Program-made: the position numbers and the translations under genes
NCBI RefSeq assembly: GCF_028736155.1
Contig: NZ_CP117879.1
Coordinates: 3,906,001-3,970,000, forward strand
Source: Flavobacterium sp. KACC 22763
GTDB lineage: Bacteria > Bacteroidota > Bacteroidia > Flavobacteriales > Flavobacteriaceae
Direction of reading: 5' to 3'
DNA: 64,000 bases
The notes under the pieces: generated by a model
Databases searched by the model: none
What the model saw: only the letters and a program-made list of their open reading frames with translations
Told to the model about the DNA's origin: nothing
Shown here: one piece after another, positions 10,341-18,955 of the stretch
Layout of the letters: each line of letters opens with the position of its first letter
Position numbering within the stretch: the stretch's first letter is position 1

Positions 10341-10358
10341 TCCCGATAGCTATCGGGA
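10341..10358. repeat. Perfect 18-base palindrome (REP-like)
   Basis: TCCCGATAGCTATCGGGA is a perfect palindrome just after the HMG-CoA synthase stop and before its terminator. Such GC-rich palindromes stand out in this AT-rich sequence; I see one copy in the window. Confidence 0.6.
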
Positions 10359-10372
10359 CCAAATTCCAATAG

Positions 10373-10402
10373 AAAACCGAAGCTATTTGCTTCGGTTTTT
10401 TT
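10373..10402 (+). terminator. Rho-independent terminator after the HMG-CoA synthase gene
   Basis: Arms AAAACCGAAGC (10373-10383) and GCTTCGGTTTT (10389-10399) with a T run, between convergent genes. Confidence 0.8.
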
Positions 10403-10453
10403 GTTTTATTATTGCAAATCAATTTGAAAATTGACTTTTCCCAGAATTACTTT

Positions 10454-11191
10454 TTACCAAGGACTTTCTTCCGTTTCATCTTCAATATCATTACTGAAAA
10501 ATTTTCCAGTTGGCGCATTGTCATCTGTTAAAGTGTGTTTAATAATAAAAGACGCAGCACTTTCAACGGTTCCAGGCCCATTATGATGATTAAAATCAGT
10601 TGCTGTATAACCCGGATCAATTACATTTACCTTAAATGGTAAATCTTTCAACTCATAAGCCAATATAATTGTGTAAGTATTTAAGGCCGCTTTCGAAGTT
10701 ACATAACTAGTCGCCTTGTAATCGTAATATTTCCAGCTTGGGTCACTGTGCAATGTTAAAGATCCAAGACCAGAAGTAATATTGCTGATTCTTGGACTTT
10801 CCGACTTTTTAAGCAATTCTAAAAACACTTGTGTAACACTAATTACACCAAAGAAATTGGTGTCAAAAACATTTTGAATATCTTTTATTGATGCATCTGA
10901 AGTCTTTTGAGGAAACACTCCACTAATCCCGGCATTATTAATCAGAATATCCAATTTCCCCTGCTCGATTTCAACAATATTCTTTGCTCCTAAAATTGAA
11001 TCAGAATTTGTAACATCAATTTCGATAGCCTGAATATTCTCAAAACCATTTTCCTTTAATTCTTTTACCACAGCCTTACCTTTTTCTAGGTCGCGGCTTC
11101 CTAAATATACAAATAATCCTTTTTTAGAAAGCTGTTTTACTAATTCCAAACCAATACTCCTGTTGGCTCCTGTTATTAATACTGACTTCAT
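10454..11191 (-). CDS. Short-chain dehydrogenase/reductase (SDR)
   Basis: 245 residues of the classical SDR fold. NAD(P)-binding motif ITGANRSIGLELVKQL at the N-terminus, LINNAGISGV in the middle, and the catalytic Tyr-x-x-x-Lys in SYVTSKAAL with a Ser in the preceding ITSGLGS segment. Substrate unknown; the neighbouring motif LASRDLEKG-like SRDLEKGKA suggests NADPH preference. A 16-base palindrome lies 55-70 bases before the ATG and is repeated exactly before the adjacent Crp/Fnr regulator gene, so this oxidoreductase is probably a target of that regulator. Confidence 0.92.
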   Translation of the reverse strand: MKSVLITGANRSIGLELVKQLSKKGLFVYLGSRDLEKGKAVVKELKENGFENIQAIEIDVTNSDSILGAKNIVEIEQGKLDILINNAGISGVFPQKTSDASIKDIQNVFDTNFFGVISVTQVFLELLKKSESPRISNITSGLGSLTLHSDPSWKYYDYKATSYVTSKAALNTYTIILAYELKDLPFKVNVIDPGYTATDFNHHNGPGTVESAASFIIKHTLTDDNAPTGKFFSNDIEDETEESPW

Positions 11192-11245
11192 TTTTTACTA
11201 TTTAAAATTAATAACACAAAGGTGATTGGTTTAGGAATGAAATCA

Positions 11246-11261
11246 TTTGCCATTTGGCAAA
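11246..11261. promoter_or_regulatory. Palindromic operator before the SDR gene
   Basis: TTTGCCATTTGGCAAA: 6-base arms TTTGCC/GGCAAA around 4 bases, the half-site geometry of Fnr boxes (TTGATnnnnATCAA). The identical 16 bases recur at 11874-11889 before the Crp/Fnr gene itself. A -7-like CAAAGGTG (minus strand CACCTTTG) at 11217-11224 would put the box near -40, as for class II activation (inference). Confidence 0.65.
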
Positions 11262-11270
11262 AAGCAATTT

Positions 11271-11840
11271 TCATCGAATGCTCTTTCTAATTCTGCTCAA
11301 CGAAGATTGTGTCATACCCAAATAGGAAGCAACATAAGAAAGCGGAATACGATTGATTGCATTGGGATAAATTTTCAAAAACATCAGATAGCGTGTCGCA
11401 GCATCTTCTGTAACCATAGGACTTCTTCTTTCGACTTTCTGTATTAAGGCTCTTGAAATAATTTTATTTACAATAGTATTCCACGGAATAATGATATCCA
11501 AAAGTTCCTTCCAGTCTTTTTTAGAAAAAACGATAAGTTTACAATCTGTCACCGCCTGTACATAACAATGGGAACAAATATCATTATTGAAGCTTTCCAA
11601 ATCAACTACCATATTGTTTTCATCAATAAAATATTTGGTAATTTCATCGCCTTTGTTGTTGTAATAACAAACTCGAACAATACCATCCAATACAAAACCA
11701 ACTTGTTGCGCAATTTTTCCTGCTTCCGAAAAATATTCATCTTTTGGAAGTTCAAGCACATCCGCTTTTTTGGTAATTAAATCAATTTGCTGTTGGTTCA
11801 AATCGCCATACTGCAAAATATAATCTATAAACTCTTTCAT
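11271..11840 (-). CDS. Crp/Fnr-family transcriptional regulator
   Basis: 189 residues. The N-terminal about 120 residues form a cyclic-nucleotide-binding-type beta roll (DEYFSEAGKIAQQVGFVLDG, then RVCYYNNKGDEITKYF), without a clear phosphate-binding arginine cassette, as in most Bacteroidota members, so the ligand is unknown. The C-terminus holds the helix-turn-helix IPLSYVASYLGMTQSSLSRI. Two Cys in NDICSHCYVQ are worth noting but not an Fnr cluster pattern. A palindrome 34-49 bases before the ATG, identical to one before the adjacent SDR gene, suggests autoregulation. Confidence 0.9.
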   Translation of the reverse strand: MKEFIDYILQYGDLNQQQIDLITKKADVLELPKDEYFSEAGKIAQQVGFVLDGIVRVCYYNNKGDEITKYFIDENNMVVDLESFNNDICSHCYVQAVTDCKLIVFSKKDWKELLDIIIPWNTIVNKIISRALIQKVERRSPMVTEDAATRYLMFLKIYPNAINRIPLSYVASYLGMTQSSLSRIRKSIR

Positions 11841-11873
11841 AACTGCAAGTTACTTAAAGTTATTTTTACTCGA

Positions 11874-11889
11874 TTTGCCATTTGGCAAA
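11874..11889. promoter_or_regulatory. Palindromic operator before the Crp/Fnr gene
   Basis: Exact second copy of TTTGCCATTTGGCAAA, lying between the regulator ATG at 11840 and the stop of the small gene at 11895. Likely autoregulatory site. Confidence 0.65.
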
Positions 11890-11894
11890 AAAAA

Positions 11895-12080
11895 TCAATC
11901 TTTCTTATCCTGTTGTTCTGTTTGCACAAAACTTCCATTAATTGAGCGATCTTTGGCATTTATTCCGTTAGACATTCCTAACATAAAAGCCGTTATAATA
12001 ATTATAAATTTTCTTTTTATCCAATGAAGAAGTGGTCGTTTAGATTGCTCCAAACGAGAATTTTTATTTTGTTTATACAT
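11895..12080 (-). CDS. Small single-pass membrane protein, unknown
   Basis: 61 residues: a basic N-terminus (KNSRLEQSKRPLLHWIKRK), one transmembrane helix (FIIIITAFMLGMSNGI) and a polar tail with QTEQQDKK. The positive-inside rule puts the N-terminus in the cytoplasm. No motif of known function is seen. It lies just upstream of the Crp/Fnr regulator, separated by 54 bases that include the palindrome. Confidence 0.6.
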   Translation of the reverse strand: MYKQNKNSRLEQSKRPLLHWIKRKFIIIITAFMLGMSNGINAKDRSINGSFVQTEQQDKKD

Positions 12081-12138
12081 TTTAAAAATGATAAATGATT
12101 AGACATTATTGATCATCTATGCTTAGAAATAAATTTTC

Positions 12139-12510
12139 TTAAGCGCTGTATAAACTTTTACTGAAATGAATTGAAATGATTATTTCATTTATAAAAACAG
12201 ATTGATTTATAAATGATGTTAGTTTCTGATGAAGGAAATTTTGAAGCTTCAGCAGTTTTTTGATTTGAAAAGTAAAGACATTTTCGATTTTAAGAAAACT
12301 CAAAACAATCGAAAACCTTATTTGATTCCAAGAAACAACTTGTCCGAATTTATATAAACGAGAACTTTTGAGATTTGATTCTCTTCTTAAAATTACAAAT
12401 GAAGATTCGTAATATTCTGCCGATTCAGATTTAGAATATAAAGCACCATCGCCCACAATCACGACCAAAGTCAGAAAGAGTGCAATTAGGTATTTTATAT
12501 GTTTTTTCAA
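12139..12510 (-). CDS. Hypothetical exported protein
   Basis: 123 residues. An N-terminal hydrophobic segment (YLIALFLTLVVIVGDGAL) suggests a signal peptide or anchor, followed by a basic, Phe/Leu/Ile-rich body without recognisable motifs. I do not recognise a family. It lies between small membrane protein genes on the same strand; the composition resembles the neighbours. It could be a secreted small protein or an over-called ORF. Confidence 0.5.
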   Translation of the reverse strand: MKKHIKYLIALFLTLVVIVGDGALYSKSESAEYYESSFVILRRESNLKSSRLYKFGQVVSWNQIRFSIVLSFLKIENVFTFQIKKLLKLQNFLHQKLTSFINQSVFINEIIISIHFSKSLYSA

Positions 12511-12557
12511 ATCTTTTTGATTTTAATTATTGAACGAAAATACAATTTTTATTCTTT

Positions 12558-13124
12558 TCAGACTTTTCCTGTTTCTTTTTTATAAAGCAACAATCCCAAT
12601 CCTAAAACAAAAATCAAACAGCTTAAAACCATCAAAATTCCGTTTTTCAAAGCAAAAAAGGAAACTCCAACAGCAACCGCACCAATTATTACCATTAAAG
12701 ATTTTAAAGTTTCCGTCTTTATAAAAGTAAATGCATGAACTGCTAAACCCAGAAAAAGCAAAGACGGACCAACAGCCACAAACGGATAAAAAAGTAATGG
12801 AGAATTGCTGATATGCTGACTTAATTCGGCTTTTTCGATTTCATTATTTCCGTAGCTCGACATTATAAAATCGATTGTGCAAAGACCAATATGTGCAATA
12901 ACGCCCAAAGCTGTCAAAACAGAAGCAACTTTATTTGTCTTAGTTTTTGGAAACACATCATTAAAAGACAATAAAAAACAAGCTCCTATTAAATTAAACC
13001 AATGCGCAAAATCTATCGATTCGCTTAAACTTGGTAAAAGTTTAGAAAAGAATAAATAACTGATTAGAAAAAACACTAATCCGATCAAGCAACGTTGTTT
13101 TGTACTCATAGTTTGTTTTCTCAA
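12558..13124 (-). CDS. Integral membrane protein, unknown
   Basis: 188 residues with about six predicted transmembrane helices (for example CLIGLVFFLISYLFF, WFNLIGACFLLSF, VLTALGVIAHIGL, LLFYPFVAVGPSLLFLGLAV, LMVIIGAVAVGVSFFAL and MVLSCLIFVLGLGLLLY). The start could be Met 6 instead of Met 1. No transporter signature is visible. It starts 3 bases after the acetyltransferase stop and is probably co-transcribed with it. Confidence 0.8.
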   Translation of the reverse strand: MRKQTMSTKQRCLIGLVFFLISYLFFSKLLPSLSESIDFAHWFNLIGACFLLSFNDVFPKTKTNKVASVLTALGVIAHIGLCTIDFIMSSYGNNEIEKAELSQHISNSPLLFYPFVAVGPSLLFLGLAVHAFTFIKTETLKSLMVIIGAVAVGVSFFALKNGILMVLSCLIFVLGLGLLLYKKETGKV

Positions 13125-13127
13125 CTT

Positions 13128-13577
13128 TTATAATTTATAAATCGTAAACTTATTATGACTCAAAGTAAAACCAAGATTCTCATAAATCGCTACATTCTCT
13201 ACACGCTTTTTATTTGTCGTCACTTCAATACTTTTCAAACTATTTTTGTCAGCAAAATCTAAAATCTCATTTATCAATAATCTTCCAACGCCTTGACCGC
13301 GATATTTTTTGTGAATGAAAAACTCCTGAATTTCACCAACCAATCCACAATGATGCAGCAAATTTTGAGTATGAAAGCTAATAAAACCTAAACCTTCATT
13401 TTCGTTTTCAGCAATCAAATAAAGGTTTTTAGGGTTTGAAATGTTTTCATTGAATATTGTTTCGAAAACTTCAAAATCCAAAATTTCATTTTCGAGTTCG
13501 CAGATTGCTTTGTAGACGAAGTCTAAATCTTTAGGTTCTATTTTTCTTATTTTCTGGTTTGATTTCACGTTTTCCAC
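13128..13577 (-). CDS. GNAT-family N-acetyltransferase
   Basis: 149 residues with the GNAT acetyl-CoA-binding motif KYRGQGVGRLLINEILDFA preceded by the beta strand VGEIQEFFIHKKY. The C-terminal segment ATYENLGF-type (VAIYENLGFTLSHNKF) is also typical. Cytosolic; acceptor substrate unknown. It lies 6 bases after the stop of the upstream hypothetical gene and 3 bases before the membrane protein start, so the three probably share a transcript. Confidence 0.9.
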   Translation of the reverse strand: MENVKSNQKIRKIEPKDLDFVYKAICELENEILDFEVFETIFNENISNPKNLYLIAENENEGLGFISFHTQNLLHHCGLVGEIQEFFIHKKYRGQGVGRLLINEILDFADKNSLKSIEVTTNKKRVENVAIYENLGFTLSHNKFTIYKL

Positions 13578-13583
13578 ATCAAT

Positions 13584-14159
13584 TTACACTGACAGCCATT
13601 CTAAAGTTATAAATTTATCACAATCATTTTTCATATCGGCAACCCAATCAATAAGTATCGCAGAGCCTCCATTTCTAATTTCATTTCTAACAATATCATA
13701 TGTTTCTTTTGCATCAACAGGTCCTTGTCCCGCTAATTCAAAAACGATATGTTTTGTTTTAGAGAATGTTGCATACAATGAAAGTAGTCTTTTAGAATTC
13801 CAATGAAGTTCATTTATTTTCGTCTTTTTATTAATCCACGGAATTTCATAAATTTTCTGGATAAATTTGCTTTCTAGATTTGCTTTTTTCTTTAAATATT
13901 CGCCAACTCTTAATGGAAAAAACAAACTTCTAAATTTTGATTCTCTAAAGTAATCTACATAAGTCAATGGCTTAATAACAGTTACATTTTCATTTTTTAT
14001 TTTTCCAGTAAAAATATTAACTAATTCCGTTTTGATACCTTGAAAATGAGCCCCTTCATACAAATATAAAACAAGTAACTCCCCTTCTCTTAACTCAAAA
14101 GGTGGTATAAAATACTCTTTGATTCTTATTCCTTCGCTTTCTATTACTAATTCTTTCAT
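13584..14159 (-). CDS. Uncharacterised protein, resembles a degenerate ABC-ATPase C-terminal half
   Basis: 191 residues, cytosolic. The C-terminal part reads WNSKRLLSLYATFSKTKHIV, then FELAGQGPVDAKE and SAILIDWVAD. This follows the order of an ABC ATPase from signature helix through Walker B and D-loop to the H-loop strand, but there is no P-loop, no LSGGQ and no Asp-Glu pair. It cannot bind ATP in the usual way. I do not recognise a named family. It heads a short minus-strand cluster with a GNAT enzyme and a membrane protein. Confidence 0.75.
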   Translation of the reverse strand: MKELVIESEGIRIKEYFIPPFELREGELLVLYLYEGAHFQGIKTELVNIFTGKIKNENVTVIKPLTYVDYFRESKFRSLFFPLRVGEYLKKKANLESKFIQKIYEIPWINKKTKINELHWNSKRLLSLYATFSKTKHIVFELAGQGPVDAKETYDIVRNEIRNGGSAILIDWVADMKNDCDKFITLEWLSV

Positions 14160-14239
14160 TTTTAAAGCCTTTTAAATTTCCACTTGTACTATTGAACATA
14201 TTCATCCTATTTTTTTGATTTTTGAAATAGAATTCTAAT

Positions 14240-14875
14240 TTATTCAATAACATAAATTAATTTAGGAGTGCCAGCATCATGTTCTGCAACAGCTAAATAA
14301 AAAGGTTTTTTCAAATTTAATTTTTGGAATACTTTTTCTTTATCAGCTCTTTTAAACAATTTATTCATTTCTATTAATGCTGTAGCTTCAAATAGTTCAT
14401 AAATATTATTCACATCCAGAAAATCATCAAAATTATCCTCTTCCCCTTGTATCTTTTCTGTTAAATGATATAAAGTCGGTGACAGAAAAGCTGGAAGACA
14501 AGAAATAGTATCCAAATATTCCATTTGATTGTCATCGATTTCAAGTTCTGATATTTTTCGACCTGAATCATTAAAATCAACGGCAAAAGCTTCTAATTCT
14601 CCGCCATACAAACCACCATGTTCAAAATAGATCATATTGAAACTTTTATCAATATCGCTATTATATTTCTCTGCAAGCCAGTATTTTTCAATATTATTTT
14701 TTAATTCCTCTATCATTAAATTATCATGTTCTTCTCTATTTTGTCTTTCCCATAAATTATAAAATGAATTATATGCTTCATTTTGTGAATCTTTTAAATC
14801 TGTTATAATAACTTCTTTTGCTTTTTTTTCAATTTCCAGCAAACTGTCAAAAATCAAATCATTAGTTTTTTCCAT
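14240..14875 (-). CDS. Hypothetical cytosolic protein
   Basis: 211 acidic residues with no signal peptide or membrane segment. Trp/Tyr-rich patches (FYNLWERQNREEHDN, MIYFEHGGLYGGELEAFAVD) and a C-terminal AEHDAGTPKLIYVIE. Acidic single-domain proteins of this kind include immunity-like and SMI1/KNR4-like proteins, but I cannot assign a family. It stands alone, with a lipoprotein gene upstream ending in its own terminator. Confidence 0.75.
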   Translation of the reverse strand: MEKTNDLIFDSLLEIEKKAKEVIITDLKDSQNEAYNSFYNLWERQNREEHDNLMIEELKNNIEKYWLAEKYNSDIDKSFNMIYFEHGGLYGGELEAFAVDFNDSGRKISELEIDDNQMEYLDTISCLPAFLSPTLYHLTEKIQGEEDNFDDFLDVNNIYELFEATALIEMNKLFKRADKEKVFQKLNLKKPFYLAVAEHDAGTPKLIYVIE

Positions 14876-14983
14876 ATATCATTTTAAATTAAAGTAGAAT
14901 ACCAATATACAAAACACCATAATCTATAAAATGTTTTTTCTCATCGAAATAACAAGATTGTGGCTACCTACAACCTTTAAAAG

Positions 14984-15018
14984 AAAAAACCGAAGCCTTA
15001 TATTGACTTCGGTTTTTT
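14984..15018 (-). terminator. Terminator of the repeated-domain lipoprotein gene
   Basis: Arms AAAAAACCGAAG (14984-14995) and CTTCGGTTTTTT (15007-15018), just past the minus-strand stop at 15029. Symmetric, so it may act both ways. Confidence 0.8.
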
Positions 15019-15028
15019 CAGATTCTAT

Positions 15029-16204
15029 TTATTCTTTTCCTTCCAATTCTATATTAAAATGCCAATCATGGTCAAACCAAACATTTGCATCTTCTAGACT
15101 ATTTTTTTTACTAATTCTAGACTCTCCAGAATAACCACTGGTAAAACAGAATCCATCTCCAGCTTTAGTGTTAGCTGAACTAGCTGCATAAATACCTAAT
15201 TTTTCTCCGTCAACTAAATACCAATAAAAACTATATTTCTTATTAGCTTCTAAATAAAGATTTAGCGCTTGCAGATCAAACGGAATAAATCCTCCATTAA
15301 AAGACTCAGAAACCTCTGTAGTTGTAGTGGCTAAAATATTACGATTTGCATCCTTGACAATTAATTTCAAAGTTACTGGTTTATTATATTTTTGTCTACC
15401 TTCATAATATACAAATCCTTCCTGAAGGTGAATTCTAAAAGTAGAAGGAACTAAATTTTTATCAACTATTACAGTTTGCCCAGTTCCAATATTTCTATCG
15501 AAAGGTAAAATATCTGGAGCATTTGTTCTATTATCTCCACCAAACCATTTTGATGCATTTGATTCAGAACATGATCTAGATATGTAATTATTCATATACT
15601 CTAATTTTACTTGGTAGATTTTTTCTGCCCCAGATTCTGATTTAACAGTAAAATTTACTGGCTCAGAATAATCTTTTATCGTTTTAGGATCTGGCGTTAT
15701 AGTTGCATGTTTTGAAAACTTTAATTCTACATCCAAATTTTTAAGATCATTAATTTCAGGGATTCTTTTGGTTATTAATCCTCTTTCATTATTAATATCA
15801 GCACTCAATACCAAATTTGGAGTTTTCACATTCAATTCTAAGATAAAATTATCAGTACTTGGCTCTCTTCTTATGTCGGCCAAGTAACTTTTTACATCTC
15901 CATTTTCTGCCGTAACTACAAAAGTCAGTGGCCCATTAATAGACTTAATTGTTGCTGGATCTGGGTTTATATTTGCGCCTTTAGGAATTGAAATTTCTAA
16001 ACTTATGTTTTCTAGTTCGAATGTACTTTCTACGATACCATTTATCGAGTTGCCTTCAATTGGAAATTCTTTGGTAACACTTTCTTTTGTTATGCTAAAA
16101 GATTGAATTGTATTATCGCCACTTAAACTTGCTTCTGATACGCAAGATGTCATTAAAAGGGAGGCAAAAAAGAAAATTGCAAAGAGATTAATTTTAGTTT
16201 TCAT
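15029..16204 (-). CDS. Lipoprotein with repeated DUF5018-like domains
   Basis: 391 residues; signal peptide ending LLMTSC, with Cys 21 the likely lipidated residue. Residues about 30-115 and 120-205 are two related beta domains, each with a NPDPATIKSINGPLTFVV or TPDPKTIKDYSEPVNFTV segment near its end, the pattern of the DUF5018 repeat of Bacteroidota surface proteins. The C-terminal 180 residues form a separate domain with a Tyr/Trp-rich core (YSFYWYLVDGEKLGIYA, WFDHDWHFN). Surface exposed by inference; ligand unknown. Single gene with its own terminator. Confidence 0.85.
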   Translation of the reverse strand: MKTKINLFAIFFFASLLMTSCVSEASLSGDNTIQSFSITKESVTKEFPIEGNSINGIVESTFELENISLEISIPKGANINPDPATIKSINGPLTFVVTAENGDVKSYLADIRREPSTDNFILELNVKTPNLVLSADINNERGLITKRIPEINDLKNLDVELKFSKHATITPDPKTIKDYSEPVNFTVKSESGAEKIYQVKLEYMNNYISRSCSESNASKWFGGDNRTNAPDILPFDRNIGTGQTVIVDKNLVPSTFRIHLQEGFVYYEGRQKYNKPVTLKLIVKDANRNILATTTTEVSESFNGGFIPFDLQALNLYLEANKKYSFYWYLVDGEKLGIYAASSANTKAGDGFCFTSGYSGESRISKKNSLEDANVWFDHDWHFNIELEGKE

Positions 16205-16579
16205 TAAATTTAAGGTTAGTTTATTTTTTCTACAAATATTATTATTTATAAAACAATTTAATTACGGGAAACCGTATTCTATGAAAATCATTTTTTTTAT
16301 CGTTGTAGATAATTATGAGAACGAAAAGAATCTATGCTATGAAAAGAAAAACCAAAAGCTTTGAATTGAAAGCTTCTGATTTTTTTATATTCAAAGTTTG
16401 AATCCTACTTTGCGCAGATCCTTCGACTTCGCTCAGGAAGACAAAGCAGGATGAAAAATTTTGTGCCTTTGAGTCTTTGTGGCAAAAACAACAAATAAGA
16501 AAACTTTAATAAATCTGCTATACGCCACTAATTCAAAAATCATTAATTTTGAAATTCGAAGTTCAAAAACGAAATAATT
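16205..16579. other. Intergenic region with a hairpin repeat element
   Basis: 375 bases without a gene. At 16403-16451, TCCTACTTTG and CAAAGCAGGA form a nearly perfect inverted repeat around an inner CCTTCGACTTCGCTCAGG hairpin, a GC-rich REP-like element. A -7-like TAATTTTG at 16544-16551 precedes the pepP start by about 28 bases. Confidence 0.55.
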
Positions 16580-17872
16580 ATGAAATATCATCAAATAAAC
16601 AGCGCTCTTTTTGTAAAAAACCGCAGAAAGTTCATGGCTGAAATGAAACCTAACTCTGTTGCCGTATTCAACTCAAATGACATTTATCCAGTTAGTGCCG
16701 ACAGTACTTTGCCTTTTGCACAACACAGAGATATTTTTTACCTGAGTGGTGTTGATCAGGAAGAAAGCGTTTTGCTTTTGTTTCCAGATGCTCCTTACGA
16801 GCACCAAAGAGAAATGCTTTTCTTGAGAGAAACCAATGATCACATTGCGGTTTGGGAAGGTGAAAAACTAACTAAAGAACGTGCTTTTCAGGTTTCTGGA
16901 ATTAGAACGGTTTATTGGCTACAAGATTTTCATAAAGTTCTGAATGAAATGATGACGTATGCCGATACAATGTACATCAATACCAACGAACATTACCGCG
17001 CTACAGTTGAAACTGAAACTCGCGAAGCTCGTTTTGTAAAATGGTGGAAAGAACGTTATCCAGCACACAACGTTGCAAAAAGCAACCCGATTTTACAAAG
17101 GCTTCGTTCTGTAAAAGAAAGCGAAGAAATCGATTTGATTCAGCATGCTTGCGATATTACAGAAAAAGGTTTCCGTAGATTGTTAGGATTCGTAAAACCA
17201 AATGTTACCGAATATGAAATCGAAGCTGAATTGGCTCACGAATTCATCAGAAACCGTTCTAAAGGTTTTGCTTATACGCCAATTATTGCTTCTGGAAACA
17301 ATGCAAATGTTTTACACTATATCGAAAACAATCAGCAATGTAAAGAAGGCGACTTGATTTTACTTGATGTTGCTGCAGAATATGCTAACTATTCAAGCGA
17401 TATGACAAGAACAATTCCAGTTTCTGGACGTTTTTCTGATCGTCAAAAAGCAGTTTATAATGCTGTTTTGAGAGTAAAAAACGAAGCTACAAAAATGCTT
17501 ACGCCTGGAACGCTTTGGAAACAATATCATGTTGAAGTAGGTAAAATTATGACTTCTGAATTACTTGGTCTAGGTTTAATAGACAAAGCCGATGTTCAGA
17601 ACGAAAATCCAGAATGGCCAGCTTACAAAAAATATTTCATGCATGGAACTTCTCACCATTTAGGACTTGACACGCATGATTACGGATTGCTTCACGAACC
17701 AATGAAAGCGAATATGGTTTTCACAGTTGAGCCAGGAATTTACATTCCAGCAGAAAAATTCGGAATCCGTTTAGAAGACAATGTTGTGGTTCAAGAAAAA
17801 GGAGAGCCGTTTAACTTAATGAGAAACATTCCTGTTGAAGCAGACGAGATCGAAACGTTGATGAATGAATAA
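16580..17872 (+). CDS. pepP: Xaa-Pro aminopeptidase (aminopeptidase P family)
   Basis: 430 residues. The N-terminal creatinase/AMP_N domain (MKYHQINSALFVKNRRKF, FNSNDIYPVSADSTLPFAQH) precedes an M24 catalytic domain. The five ligands of the dinuclear metal site are visible: Asp in LLDVAAEY, Asp in SSDMTRTIP, His in HGTSHHLGLDTHD, Glu in FTVEPGIYIP and Glu in GIRLEDNVV. It removes N-terminal residues before proline. The S33 peptidase gene follows 7 bases downstream, so a joint role in proline-rich peptide turnover is likely. Confidence 0.95.
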   Translation: MKYHQINSALFVKNRRKFMAEMKPNSVAVFNSNDIYPVSADSTLPFAQHRDIFYLSGVDQEESVLLLFPDAPYEHQREMLFLRETNDHIAVWEGEKLTKERAFQVSGIRTVYWLQDFHKVLNEMMTYADTMYINTNEHYRATVETETREARFVKWWKERYPAHNVAKSNPILQRLRSVKESEEIDLIQHACDITEKGFRRLLGFVKPNVTEYEIEAELAHEFIRNRSKGFAYTPIIASGNNANVLHYIENNQQCKEGDLILLDVAAEYANYSSDMTRTIPVSGRFSDRQKAVYNAVLRVKNEATKMLTPGTLWKQYHVEVGKIMTSELLGLGLIDKADVQNENPEWPAYKKYFMHGTSHHLGLDTHDYGLLHEPMKANMVFTVEPGIYIPAEKFGIRLEDNVVVQEKGEPFNLMRNIPVEADEIETLMNE

Positions 17873-17879
17873 TATTCTG

Positions 17880-18779
17880 ATGAAAAAGATTTTTCTTATT
17901 GGCTTTTTATTCATTGCTTCAAATATTTTTGCTCAGGCTGAAGGTTTTGCGCTGAATAGTGATGGAAGTAAAACCTATTACAAAACATTCGGAAAAGGCG
18001 AACCGCTTTTAATTATAAATGGAGGCCCTGGAATGAACAGTAATGGTTTTGAAGATATGGCGAAAGTTCTGGGCGAAAGCCAGCAAACGATTATTTACGA
18101 CCAAAGAGGAACCGGAAAATCGAAACTTTCAAAATTAGACGCCAAGACCATTTCTATGAAAATAATGGCCGATGATATTGAATCCTTAAGAAAACATCTT
18201 AAAATTAAAAAATGGAATATTCTCGGACATTCTTTTGGCGGAATGCTCGGTTCATATTACGCAACAATCTATCCGAATAGTATCAATAAATTGGTTTTAT
18301 CTTCTTCGGGAGGTATCGATTTATCTTTATTAAAAGGTCCGAACTTGATTGAATCTAGTCTTTCTCAAATCGAAAAAGATTCTATGAATTATTGGAACGA
18401 TAAAATTGAAAAAGGTGACACTTCGCATAAAGCCCGTTTAGGACGCGGACGTGCGATGGCACCAGCTTATGTTTACGATCAGAAATTTATTCCGATTATA
18501 GCCGAAAGATTAACTCAGGGAAATTCGACAATTAATAGTTTGTTATGGTCTGATATGCAGAAAATGAATTTTGATTGTAAATCTAAACTGAAGAATTTCA
18601 AAAACCCTGTTTTAATTATTCAAGGAAAAGAAGATATTATTAGCAATGAAATTGGAGAATTAGCAAAGCAGACTTTTCCAAATTCGAAACTGATTTTATT
18701 GGAACATTCCAAACATTACGGATGGCTCGATGCAAGAGAAAAGTATTTCTCGGATATTAATTCATTTTTAAAATCATAA
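17880..18779 (+). CDS. Exported alpha/beta hydrolase, proline iminopeptidase (S33) type
   Basis: 299 residues from the ATG at 17880, chosen over an in-frame ATG at 17865 because it gives a clean signal peptide (MKKIFLIGFLFIASNIFAQA) and no overlap with pepP. S33 features: oxyanion segment NGGPGMNS, YDQRGTGKS, nucleophile elbow LGHSFGG, an Asp in IQGKEDIIS and His in EHSKHYGW. Likely periplasmic release of N-terminal proline from peptides, matching the aminopeptidase P partner. Followed by a strong terminator. Confidence 0.9.
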   Translation: MKKIFLIGFLFIASNIFAQAEGFALNSDGSKTYYKTFGKGEPLLIINGGPGMNSNGFEDMAKVLGESQQTIIYDQRGTGKSKLSKLDAKTISMKIMADDIESLRKHLKIKKWNILGHSFGGMLGSYYATIYPNSINKLVLSSSGGIDLSLLKGPNLIESSLSQIEKDSMNYWNDKIEKGDTSHKARLGRGRAMAPAYVYDQKFIPIIAERLTQGNSTINSLLWSDMQKMNFDCKSKLKNFKNPVLIIQGKEDIISNEIGELAKQTFPNSKLILLEHSKHYGWLDAREKYFSDINSFLKS

Positions 18780-18785
18780 AAATTT

Positions 18786-18816
18786 AAAAAAGCTGTCTCA
18801 AAAGGACAGCTTTTTT
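18786..18816 (+). terminator. Terminator after the pepP-S33 operon
   Basis: AAAAAAGCTGTC (18786-18797) and GACAGCTTTTTT (18805-18816), a long stem with flanking A/T runs just after the stop at 18779. A short GC-rich palindrome ACCCCTGCGGGGT lies further on at 18857-18869. Confidence 0.85.
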
Positions 18817-18900
18817 GTTGGACGAAATTTTTACAAAATTTATTCTAACTGTAAAAACCCCTGCGGGGTGAAATATTTATAGAATTACAATAAGACAAAC

Positions 18901-18930
18901 AAAAAAGAGCTGTCCTTTTGTAGACAGCTC
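18901..18930 (-). terminator. Terminator of the ferritin gene
   Basis: On the minus strand GAGCTGTC (18930-18923) and GACAGCTC (18914-18907) form a stem followed by six T, 26 bases past the ferritin stop. Its stem resembles the one at 18786-18816 in sequence. Confidence 0.8.
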
Positions 18931-18955
18931 CTTTTAAAATTATATAAATCGTTTA

